Source: Astropecten irregularis
Taxonomy: Eukaryota > Echinodermata > Asteroidea > Paxillosida > Astropectinidae
Length of the DNA: 64,000 bases
Reading direction: 5' to 3'
Assembly (NCBI GenBank): GCA_963971285.1
Contig: OZ020253.1
Location: 3,472,001-3,536,000 of the forward strand
Numbering within the stretch: the stretch's first letter is position 1; every line of letters begins with the position of its first letter. The notes under the pieces were generated by a model, which was not told where the DNA came from, searched no databases, and was given only the letters and a program-made list of their open reading frames with translations. Shown one piece after another: positions 12,486 through 24,700 of this stretch. The position numbers were made by a program, and so were the translations under genes.

Positions 12486-12710
12486 TCAGTGGTCAATCTT
12501 TGTGACGGGATATACTGTCAGGCCAGCCTTAAATGTCCGAATTGAATCGATAACTGTCAAACTATCGCCCTGATCCAAGGGTAGGAACACGAGACCCATC
12601 TTGCTGGTGTCTGCTTCATCAAACTGATCACCTTTGCTGTCCACTGTTGTGACTGATGCTGTAGCCGTCGTGTTCAGATTATGCTTCTCAAGCTTACCCA
12701 TACCAACCAC
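12486..12710 (-). CDS. NRDC: NRDC last coding exon
   Basis: It follows acceptor TATTCCAG and encodes VVGMGKLEKH, a divergent low-conservation loop, then GLVFLPLDQGDSLTVID and a C-terminus ending VYPVTKIDH before TGA at 12488-12486. The nardilysin C-terminus has the same pattern (VVGYGK ... ITDIRAF ... LLPYHKIVK). A SINE lies about 60 bp downstream, probably in or beside the 3' UTR. I saw no clear AATAAA close by. Confidence 0.93.
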   Translation of the reverse strand: MVGMGKLEKHNLNTTATASVTTVDSKGDQFDEADTSKMGLVFLPLDQGDSLTVIDSIRTFKAGLTVYPVTKIDH

Positions 12711-15700
12711 CTGGAATAGTGAGCATACAAATAAAGCTATAGGATCAGATTCTGTTCAAATGGGGATCAAGATTCAAGTGTGAATGCAACTAGTGCTGGG
12801 CAAAATCAGGTAATGTCATATCCGGTTACTGAGTGCAATAAAAAATCAGGTTAACCTATGTAATCATGTGCGACATACGTGACATTTATGGATACGTCTT
12901 CTTTAATGTGATTGTCACTTTCGGAATGCTTTTCCGATGTTATTTTTAGATACATACAATGATTCAGTTTGTGAAAAGCGTGTTTCTACTTGACAAAATG
13001 GACAAAATAACTGACTGAAATTCTACAGTTTAAACTTTTTGGCAGTTGTTGAGCATGAGCCAAACATTGGTCTCTGCTATTTCTGTTCAGCATTTCGAAA
13101 GCGTGGTGTAACCATGAAAGATTCGGAGGGGGGCAAGATTATTTCGGCCATATTTCTGCTATATGAACAAAGCGTAAAAAGGTACATGAAACAACGTCTG
13201 TAAGGAAGTTTAAGACCTTCACTTCTGTTTAAGTACCAAATTCAGCCAAAACGCACATCTTTGCAAATCCTATGCTCCCTTAAAGGAGCTCTATGAAATT
13301 GGCCCCTAGTGCAAGCCTGACCAATTGCATGAAAACAAGTCCCTACAAATCACGAATAACATTAATGGAGTACAGTTTGTAAAGGTGTACATTTTATTCC
13401 ACACAATGTCCAAACAGCTAGTTTAAGATACAAACATTACACTGGTACCCAATCTGTGGGTTCCTATTTGTAATCCTTTTTTGCTGGTACTTCGTCGCCT
13501 TTAATGTTTAACTGCCACATACCTGAGTACTAAGTTTGCGGAACTTGACCCCACCTCTGATGTGGTCGGCTAGGAAGTCTCTCGTTTCCTGCAGTGATAT
13601 CGTCTGAAGAGCCTCAACCTGCAATTCAAAGTGAAATCGACATCAATATCAAGATATACATAAATGGCTTTATTTAAAGGTACTGTATAGGATTGGTAGC
13701 ATACCCAAACACAAATGTTCACAGATTTACGTATAACTTTAATACAGGATATGAAGATGGTGCTGGTAGAAATATACTGTTAAAATATTTCCGCCTGAAA
13801 TAGTGTATTTTTCCAGAAATTAGTCAAACAAAGACTGAAAACAGTTTTGATCTCGGGGTAAGATCAAAACCATTTTTTATGTTTTATAAGAAAAATTAAG
13901 TCGCTGTTTTCTCGTTAGTCAGATGTCGGATTGAGCTCCGATTTTCACAGGTTTATTATTTCAAGTCCACGCTGAATTAGACAAAGTGTAAGTGCTGTTC
14001 TGTGACCTTTACAAATCATGTATTATACCGTTAATAAGCCATTTTGCGAGTTAAATCTGAATAGTATCTGGTACACAGGTTTCTTTCATTGCACATAAAC
14101 ACCCCAGTTTGAATTTCCCAGACTAAAGACTCTGTTGCTATATCACATGATTCGGGGCAAGCTTTTGCTTGGTTACATAACAGACGTCTTGCACCAATGC
14201 ACTGTTCATAATGGATAAGAATGGCACAAAGGAACCAGTCCATTCCAGAGATGGGTATCACTATGCAAAATCTTGCCCTGGATCATTGTTATTTTTTATC
14301 TTCCGAAGATCAAAACATTTTTTGGTCATTGGCAAAAATATCAAGAAAGATACAGTAACAGTCATCTGTGAAATTCCCAGTCCCATACGGTGCCCACTTT
14401 TTGAGAAAACAGAGAAAAACGCCCACGTTATTTCTAAATCTTTTCACAGGATTTTTGATCTTTTTGTTTTGTAAGATCAAAATTATTTTTGGTCACTGGT
14501 TTTACTCTTTTCTGGATAAATACAGCATTTCAGGTAGACAAATTTTAACAATATGTTTCTAGCATCACCATCTTTATACCCTGTAAGTTATACGTAAATC
14601 TGTGAAGATTTCTATTTCAGTATGCTACCTAAAAGCAAAAACAACAAACCCCAGCTCAAATACTCACCTCACGTTTAAGTCTATCAAAAAGGTACGAGCG
14701 ATTCAGGACTTCATACCAGTTCCTATCAACCTCTTCTCCGAGATGGTTGTCCACGCACTGTTTCAAGTTGATCAGCGACTCCACGTTAGTCTTAAAGTCA
14801 TCCTCGGTGACGGTGGAGCTCATCTTCTGACAGAACGAGTCCAAGAATGAGTCTATCCTATCTTCAACATGAGATACACTAAAACAAAACAGAAATAAAA
14901 AAGAAACAAAATAGATAAAGGTGGGTTGCTGTAGCCTAGTGGTCTGGCATGTCGCACTTAAGATCTTGTGGTCAATCTACAGATTGTGGGTTCGAATCCA
15001 GCCATGGGCTAGTGGTGCTTGCATCCTTGGGCAAGACGCTTTGCCACATATTGCTCCTCTTCACCCAGGAGTAAATGGGTACCTGTGAGGGTAGAGATGG
15101 CTTTGTATGCTTGATTAGCCTTTGTGTGCTTTAAAGCAGCCGGGGCTGTATACTCCCCAGGGAGTTGAGATGGTTTCAGGAATGTAAACGCAGCCCAATG
15201 ACCAGGGATAAGACATCATTGATTGTGACATACACATTGAAAATTATAACACTGGAAATCCTAATACAAAAACCTTGAATATAAGTCAACAGCTGGCCGG
15301 CACCAATATCTTACCTATATTTGGTGGCCTGTGTTGCAACTGTAACTGAAAATCCAACGATGCCAAAACTGTTCCGACATGTCGGATAAACACTGTACCT
15401 GTACAAACAAACAAAAACAACTTTGATGAATGAAGTTTTATTTTAAAAATTCATATAAATTAAAGGAAAACGAAATGAGTTCCACTACGTACCGGACAAC
15501 ACTTTGACACCCTGTGTACAAACCCTAGAGGACTGACTAAACTGGTGCCCAACAGAGGACGCTTTTAAACAAAATAGCTCCTGCTGTATTCGTTGTAGGT
15601 AAAAAACACCCCGTAAAACTCACTTTCCAGATATGCTACCCCAGTTATACACAGCTGAGATTGAAGTTCATCATAACTTGTATCCAGTAAGTTCAACAAA

Positions 15701-18700
15701 GAAAAGTTGACTGGAGCGGGATTCGAACCAGCGACCCCCAGAACACTGCACCAACTGAGCTATAATTCTAAGGCACTATATTTAAAGGATGTCAAGTTTT
15801 TTTCAGTATTGTCTGTCAGATGAATTCATGCAACCAAGGCCCAATTTCATGGAATCCGTTAAGGACTATTTTTATTCTTATAGGCACTGCTACACGTAAA
15901 TTCTATTCCATGGAATCCATAAGCAAAACATTTGGCACCTAATCGGTTAGCGAAGAATTTCTAGGCTAAACCTTGGTTTATACTGCTAACACGCTGTCAT
16001 GTGCATTCTACGGAAAGTCCTTGCTATAAGCGTAGCGAAAAAGACAAATCTCCCGCAAAATGCGGGAGATAAGCGAGGAATTATGTAAGCGAGGAATTTT
16101 TGCTGTTACCATAATATGGTAACAGGTTTTTTGCTTACGATTAAGCTGTAAGCAAAAAAAATCTGCTTTAATAAGCGAGGAATTATATGAGCGAGGAATT
16201 TTTGCTAACGGTAACAAATTCAATGAAATTGGGCCCAATTCGCATGCCTTCTTTCAACAGAAGTAGAGAAGCTAAAGTAAAAGTGAAGACAAAACGAGTG
16301 CTTTTCATTTATGACTGAGCTTACCCAAGTTGCTCCTGGGTCCGTAAGACGTCAAAACACGGCTCCTCCATCATCATCTACACAAGAAATAGAACTAGAA
16401 GTCATTGAAAAGCGAGCAAAGAAAAATCATCTGGAGCGGGATTCAAACAGCCGACCTCCTGAATACCGTACAAGTACTCTACCAACTGAGCTATCCGACC
16501 CTATGTTGGAAGTGTCCCAAATAGTTAATCATCTTTGTTTGTTAGGAAGTCAGAAGCCATGAAAACACTCATATCCCAAGGATCATTTAAGATATGTGCA
16601 GCATTAGCAATGCTGCAACCTGAGAAATGGTACATGGGGGATCACTCAAAGAGGATGAGACTTTTAATCAATATAATCATCAAATAATTACAAGGGAAAC
16701 TGACTGAATTTTTAAGTCATTGAAAGGTGAACAAAGAAAAATTGACTGGAGTGGGATTCGAACCAGTAACACCCCAGAAGACTGTACCGGCACTCTTACC
16801 ATCTGAGCTACCCAGCCTTATGTTGGTGGTGTCCCTAATACAGTAGTCAATTATCTTTGTTCTTTTGGAGATCAGAAGCCATGAAACCACTCACATACCA
16901 CTATATCCCAAGGATCATTGAAGATACACGCAGCATTAACAATGCTGCAACCTGAGAAACAGTACATGGGGGATCACTCAAAGAGGATGCGGCTTTTTAC
17001 TCAATACAATCATCAAATAACCACAAGGTGAACTGACTTGAGTTTTTTGCACAAAACGATAATAATGCAAATTCTGCTTCTTTTTATAACTCAAGTCATT
17101 GAAAAGCGAACAAAGAAAAACTGACTAGAGTGGGATTCGAACCAGAGCCCATACAAATACTTACAACTAAAACATCAATGACGCTTAATTGTCGGACGGA
17201 TCCTGGACCGGACTGGTAGTAGTTGGTCACTACAGAGTTAGCATCCTGATCATTGTAACCTTTGACCTTACACACTTGATACCCAGTGGGCAGCTGAACG
17301 ACCCTCGTTTTGGGCATCTGTTCTTTGGGCAAGGGCGTACATTGCAATTTTGTACAGAGGGACTCGTCAAATCCGAGGGCTTCCTAGAAGTTTAAGAGGA
17401 CAAACAGAACAATCTCAAGAATGATACAACAGCAACAACATCTTCTAGATGAACAAATAAAAACATGTGTTAGTCTGATTACGAGTAAGGCCGTGTCCCA
17501 AATCTTTGGCTGCGGCTGCAAATTACACACGCACCTATGGTAGCCAGTAGCCAGTGACTGCAGCCATTTCCATGGACTTATTATTACAGATTACAGATTG
17601 CGGTCTGCTTGGAAATGCAACAGCAACAACATTTTCTAGATGAACTAATGGAAACATGCGTCAATCTAGTAAGCTAGGTTGTGTCACAAATCTCTGGCTG
17701 TGGCTGCAAATTACACACACACCTATGGCAGCCACTAGCCACTGACTGCAGCAATTTTCCTAGACTTGTGTGTTATTTGCAGTCGCAGCCAGAGATTTGG
17801 GACACGACCTCAGTTTCTCTGCAAAATGACTAAAGAGATGCAACAACTCACATTGCATGATTTGCAATGCAGTACCATTCGGACTTATGGCTCTCGGCAA
17901 ACAAACAAGTTGTATTATATAAAGTTTTATGTAAAGATTTTACGCAGCTTAAAACACAATGATTTCCTTCTTCCCAGGAAGCATCTATAGCAGTTTGCCT
18001 CATGGTGTGAAAATATTCATGATTACTTTGCTATTTCCATTGAAATACATTGAATGACGGGTACTGTCTGGAACAAGAGGTTCAATGAACATTAATTGTC
18101 CCATACAATTTGCTCATTGTGGTACAGTTACCCCCATTGATTTGCAAAATTCAGACAATATCCCGAATTCCGGGCAGATTGTAAAGTATGCACACAGCTT
18201 TGTTCAGAACTCACAGATTGTGGTCTTCTTGAAAATGCTGATCCATTCAAATGCAAATCAAATGTACCAAAAAAAACGTGAAATTTTGTGATACAATAAA
18301 TGTTCAATAAACCTCTTGTTCCAGACAGTACCCCCACTCAATGTTTTTCAATGGAAAAAACAAAGCAATCATGAATATTCTCATGCCATGAGACGAACTG
18401 CTATATAGCATCTATGGGCAAAAGGTGTAAAGAAAGATCCTGCTGTAAACACCCCCAAAGGCTAATCAAGCACACAAAACCATCTCTACCCTCACAGGTA
18501 TCCATTTACACCTGGGTGAAGAGGAGCAATATGTGACAAAGCGTCTTGCCAAAGGATGCATGACCACTAGCCCATGGCCGGTTTCGAACCCATAATCTGT
18601 AGATTGACCACAAGATCTTGAGTACGGCACGCCAGACCACTAGGCCACAGCACCCCACTCTTTGAGTACTTTGAGACGTTACCTTTGCAGTGAAGTTTCC

Positions 18701-21700
18701 CTGTACCAGTCCTTCAATGAACAGGATCTTCTTGAATCTTACTGCAAATTCAAGCACCTGGTCTCTGGTAACACTGTTGACTATACAACGCTTGTCAACA
18801 GGCGTCCATTTAACTTGCTGAAGGATTGATAACCTCACATCACTAGGGTAAACAATAACAACAACAACAACAACAACAATAACAAATTAAGAAAGATTTG
18901 AGGCTTTGCATGATGAAAAATTGGTATGTGGATTGGTTTGCGGAAACACCATGTAAGAATCGTTTAAACTTTTGCACTTCTATACCGTTCGCACTTCTCG
19001 TAAGGTCTCAATGACAATTTACATAATTTTATATAGCGCTTAAAGGAACTATCATACTTTGGTAAAGTTGATAGAACAGCTGCGGTCTGTTCATAATTCA
19101 ATTTGTCATGGAATAAAAACAAACCTGTGAAATTTTCAGCTCAATTGATCATTGGAAACAATAGAAAACTGTGAAAAACCGTTGTAATTGTTACGCAAAA
19201 TTGTAAGGTAATTGTAATTGTGAGATTTTGATCTCGGAGATCAAAACAGATTTTGGTATTTTGTTTTACTAATTTCTGGAAAAATACAGGCAGAAAAAAT
19301 TTTTAACAGTATGTTTTTACCATCTTCATCTTTATACACTGTAAGTTATACGTAAATCTGTGAACATGTCTGTTTTGGATTCCTACCAGAGTATATGATA
19401 CTACCATTAATACTGTGTTTCTTACATGTCTTAGCGCAAGAATCCATCAAAACACATGTTGAGTTTTATGCGAAATAGGCTCGCCCTTCACCGACGTAGA
19501 CGAGCACTGCATTGAAACTATATACTACTCACTCAAAGATTATTAAACTGTCATTGAAAACTGAATAAAGACAAATTGACTGGAATAGGATTCCAACCAA
19601 TGACCTCCGGAATATCACACCGGCGCTCAACATACCAATTGAGCTATCCAGCCCTATGTTGGTGGTGTCCCTAATAGTCAATTATCTTTGTTCGTTTGGC
19701 AGTCAGAAGCCATGAAACCACTCACATACCGCTATATCCCAAAGATCATTTAAGATACGTGCAGCATAAGCAATGCTGCAACCTGAGAAACAGTACATGG
19801 GGGATCACTCCAAGAGGATGCAGACTTTTTAATCAATAAAATCATCAAAAATGAAAACTGGATTCAATTATTAAAGTCAGTGAAAAGTGAACAAACTGAA
19901 CAATTGACTAGAGTGGGATTCGAACCAGCCATCACTGATAAGAAATTGAAGTTGAAAGTGTTCCTGGTCAAATGACATTAAGCAAATGAACTTACTTGTT
20001 GAGTTTCCCTGGTTTAATGACGTGATTGTAGTAAGACTTGATCATGGATTCCTTGACTGCATCAAACAATTCCTGAGTCACTGAGAAGTCTGTAATGTAG
20101 TCCACTAGTGTGTCAAACAACAGCTGTTGAAAAAGAGAGGATGGATTCCAGTTACAGCTAAACTTTAACGACAGCTGAAGATATACCACAAACAGCTCCC
20201 ACAAACAGCCCCAGCAGTAGTCTTGGTTCACGACTATGTTATTACTTGAACATACTCATAAGTCCTAAGATCGATCCTAAGATAAGATGTGTTTGGTGAA
20301 GTTGGTTTCGTGATGCGTCATATCCAAGATCGATCTTACAGATCTGCCTAAGATAAGATGAGCCACTGGTCAACTTACAGGAAGCTTATGACTGAAGCCG
20401 TTCATCTTCATGACAAGACCCGTTTCCTCTGTCTTCAGACTGTACTCCAACTGGGCGGTGTCTGCTTCATAACCGATCTCCGACAAATTGTGCTCTAAGA
20501 TGCTCGCTAAGAAGTCAAAGAGGACAAGATTCTCCGGGGACGTGTAGACCAGGGGTGTCATCAGATGAAAGATGAGGTAACCTGGAAGATACAAGAGACA
20601 GAGAGATGTCATCAGATGAAAGATGAGGTAACCTGGAAGATACAAGAGACAGAGAGATGTCATCACATGAAAGATGAGGTAACCTGGAAGATACAAGAGA
20701 CAGAGAGATGTCATCAGATGAAAGATGAGGTAACCTGGAATACACAAGAGACAGAGTGATGTCATCAGATGAAAGATGAGGTAACCTGGAAGATACAAGA
20801 GACAGAGAGATGTCATCAGATGAAAGATGAGGTAACCTGGAATACACAAGAGACAGAGTGATGTCATCAGATGAAAGATGAGGTAACCTGGAAGATACAA
20901 GAGACAGAGAGATGTCATCAGATGAAAGATGATGTAACCTGGAAGATACAAGAGACAGAGAGATGTCATCAGATGAAAGATGTGGTAACCTGGAAGATAC
21001 AAGAGACAGAGAGATGTCATCAGATGAAAGATGTGGTAACCTGGAAGATACAAGAGACAGAGAGATGTCATCAGATGAAAGATGAGGTAACCTAGAAGAT
21101 ACAAGAGACATAGAGATGTCATCAGATGAAAGATGAGGTAACCTGGAAGATACAAGAGACAGAGAGATGTCATCAGATGAAAGATGAGGTAACCTAGAAG
21201 ATACAAGAGACAGAGAGATGTCATCAGATGAAAGATGAGGTAACCTGGAAGATACAAGAGACAGAGAGATGTCATCAGATGAAAGATGTGGTAACCTGGA
21301 AGATACAAGAGACAGAGAGATGTCATCAGATGAAAGATGAGGTAACCTGGAAGATACAAGAGACAGAGAGATGTCATCAGATGAAAGATGTGGTAACCTG
21401 GAAGATACAAGAGACAGAGAGATGTCATCAGATGAAAGATGAGGTAACCTGGAAGATACAAGAGACAGAGAGATGTCATCAGATGAAAGATGTGGTAACC
21501 TGGAAGATACAAGAGACAGAGAGATGTCATCAGATGAAAGATGAGGTAACCTGGAAGATACAAGAGACAGAGAGATGTCATCAGATGAAAGATGTGGTAA
21601 CCTGGAAGATACAAGAGACAGAGAGATGTCATCAGATGAAAGATGAGGTAACCTGGAAGATACAAGAGACAGAGAGATGTCATCAGATGAAAGATGAGGT

Positions 21701-24700
21701 AACCTGGAAGATACAAGAGACAGAGAGATGTCATCAGATGAAAGATGAGGTAACCTGGAAGATACAAGAGACAGAGAGATGTCATCAGATGAAAGATGAG
21801 ATAACCTGGAAGATACAAGAGACAGATAGATGTCATCAGATGAAAGATGAGGTAACCTGGAAGATACATGAGACAGAGAGATGTAATCACATGAAAGATG
21901 AGGTAACCTGAAAGATACATGAGACAGAGAGATGTCATCAGATGAAAGATGAGGTAACCTGGAAGATACAAGAGACAGAGAGATGACATCAGATGAAAGA
22001 TGAGGTAACCTGGAAGATACAAGAAACAGAGAGATGACATCAGATGAAAGATGAGGTAACCTGAAAGATACATGAGACAGAGAGATGTCATCAGATGAAA
22101 GATGAGGTAACCTGGAAGATACATGAGACAGAGAGATGTCATCACATGAAAGATGAGGTAACCTGGAAGATACAAGAGACAGAGAGATGTCATCAGATGA
22201 AAGATGAGGTAACCTGGAAGATACATGAGACAGAGAGATGTCATCACATGAAAGATGAGGTAACCTGGAAGATACATGAGACAGAGAGATGTCATCACAT
22301 GAAAGATGAGGTAACCTGGAAGATACAAGAGACAGAGAGATGACATCAGATGAAAGATGAGGTAACCTGGAAGATACATGAGACAGAGAGATGTCATCAC
22401 ATGAAAGATGAGGTAACCTGAAAGATACATGAGACAGAGAGATGTAATCACATGAAAGATGAGGTAACCTGAAAGATACAAGAGACAGATAGATGTCATC
22501 AGATGAAAGATGAGGTAACCTGGAAGATACAAGAGACAGAGAGATGTCATCAGATGAAAGATGAGGTAACCTGGAAGATACAAGAGACAGAGAGATGTCA
22601 TCAGATGAAAGATGAGGTAACCTGGAAGATACATGAGACAGAGAGATGTCATCACATGAAAGATGAGGTAACCTGAAAGATACATGAGACAGAGAGATGT
22701 CATCAGATGAAAGATGAGGTAACCTGGAAGATACAAGAGACAGAGAGATGACATCAGATGAAAGATGAGGTAACCTGGAAGATACAAGAGACAGAGAGAT
22801 GACATCAGATGAAAGATGAGGTAACCTGAAAGATACATGAGACAGAGAGATGTCATCAGATGAAAGATGAGGTAACCTGGAAGATACAAGAGACAGAGAG
22901 ATGACATCAGATGAAAGATGAGGTAACCTGGAAGATACATGAGACAGAGAGATGACATCAGATGAAAGATGAGGTAACCTGGAAGATACAAGAGACAGAG
23001 AGATGACATCAGATGAAAGATGAGGTAACCTGGAAGATACAAGAGACAGAGAGATGTCATCACATGAAAGATGAGGTAACCTGGAAGACACAAGAGTCAA
23101 ACTTACCTCGTGGGGAGTTAAATTTGGAATCTCGTTTATACCATAGTCTGCTCTGCTCTCTATCTAAGATGCATTCTGGGTAATCACTGTCCGATACATC
23201 AGAATTCTTGAGGTCAAAATCGGTTGCTGGAATTGAAAACAAAAACAAAAATTAATCTTAAATGCTTCTATTGAGAGCATGGTGAGCATTTTGAGGTCAG
23301 AGTTCTTTTTTTTTTCTCCAAAAGTGCTTTCATGAACTTTTCCTTCCTGAATAACTCAATATAGTATAGTATAGTTATGGGGTGGTGTCAGTTCATTTTG
23401 TACACCGCCAATCATCTTTTATTGAAATCTGGGAAGCTGGAAAGCTAATCATGAGCAAAAGACCGACGGGGAAATCCAGATGTTGTCCATGCCGAATATA
23501 CTTCTAACTCCGTGTTCCTTTCAGAAATAAATCGGCCACATACCGAGCTGGAGTTGTAGTGCACTTAGACCAAAAAACACCACCGCTTTTTCTTTTTTAA
23601 TCAAAAGAGGGCGCCATTCAAAAACTTGTGTTTGGATTACTGTATAGATTAGTGCATTTTGATTTATAGTCAGATTTTCTTACCAATGAATTCATTCGGC
23701 CCTGGTATATGAAGTTCCGAATTTAACTCCAAATCTGTAAACAAAATACAGTAAATGATATAGTGAGTCCACATGTACAAATTATATGACACCAAAAACA
23801 CAACATCAGATCATTGACTTAGCCCTGCTTAACTTAACAATTTGCTGAGGACACGACGATGGTACGACCCACCAATGGTTCTTCACCAGGAGTTTGCCCG
23901 CCGACGAACAAAGCTGAGACTTCTCGGGAGCTACGAACTTTACCGCACAGCCTGCCCGTGACTTGGGCGACTATGTCTCGGGGACCGGTCGTGAGGACAC
24001 AAAAACAGTACGACCACGGAACTTGGGATGACGCACCGATGAGTTTATATCGGCCAACGTCCCTTATTCATCGGGGACTTCACTTTCGTGTGTGCCTACA
24101 CCGACTACAGGGGACAAGCGTTGTTGGCTGAACTTTTTCCAAGGGACTAAGGTAGTTCGAATTTATTGGTTGCTCGCCCCACTGTAACTTTTCGTAACCT
24201 CTTGTTTTAAGTGATTGTATTTTTGAGATGCTCCTTAAATATTTTTCAACACTATTATTTCAACGTATATTCTTGCTTGTGAATTGTGCTTACGTTTGAC
24301 TTTTGTTGTCCCCTTATTTCTGAGGGCGTGGGTTTACTTTAACCTTTAGCGTTTTGGGGAATTGGGTCACAACAACATGACCATTGGCTGATAATGAGGT
24401 TGGAACATGTAGGGCTGACAAGAAACCCGGGCTGAAGGGGTTAACAGCTCCATGAAATTGGTCCCAGATAGGTTGGGTCAACAACAAGAACAAGTGCAGA
24501 AATGGCAGCTCAAACAGCTAACAAACCCATATCCGTCTTCTGACTAGTTCACTTACCCCTAATGGCTTCTTTCCATTCCAAAGGCACGTCTTCCACACTG
24601 TAACCCGTCTCGTACCACGCCTCCTTCCGATCACACTGTCCCTCAAAGTTTTTGGACAGCAGCATAAAATTTGCCGTGTCTACTTGAAGGCAATTTGTGC

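Noticed and set aside
20370-23093. A 907-residue open frame (and an overlapping 861-residue frame)
   Set aside because: Both run through the 51-bp tandem array; only the last ~65 residues are NRDC exon 19. It is not a separate gene, though spliced use of part of it is raised as a finding.
23859-24131. 90-residue plus-strand open frame in NRDC intron 16
   Set aside because: No recognisable motif, no splice partners, and it lies antisense in an intron.
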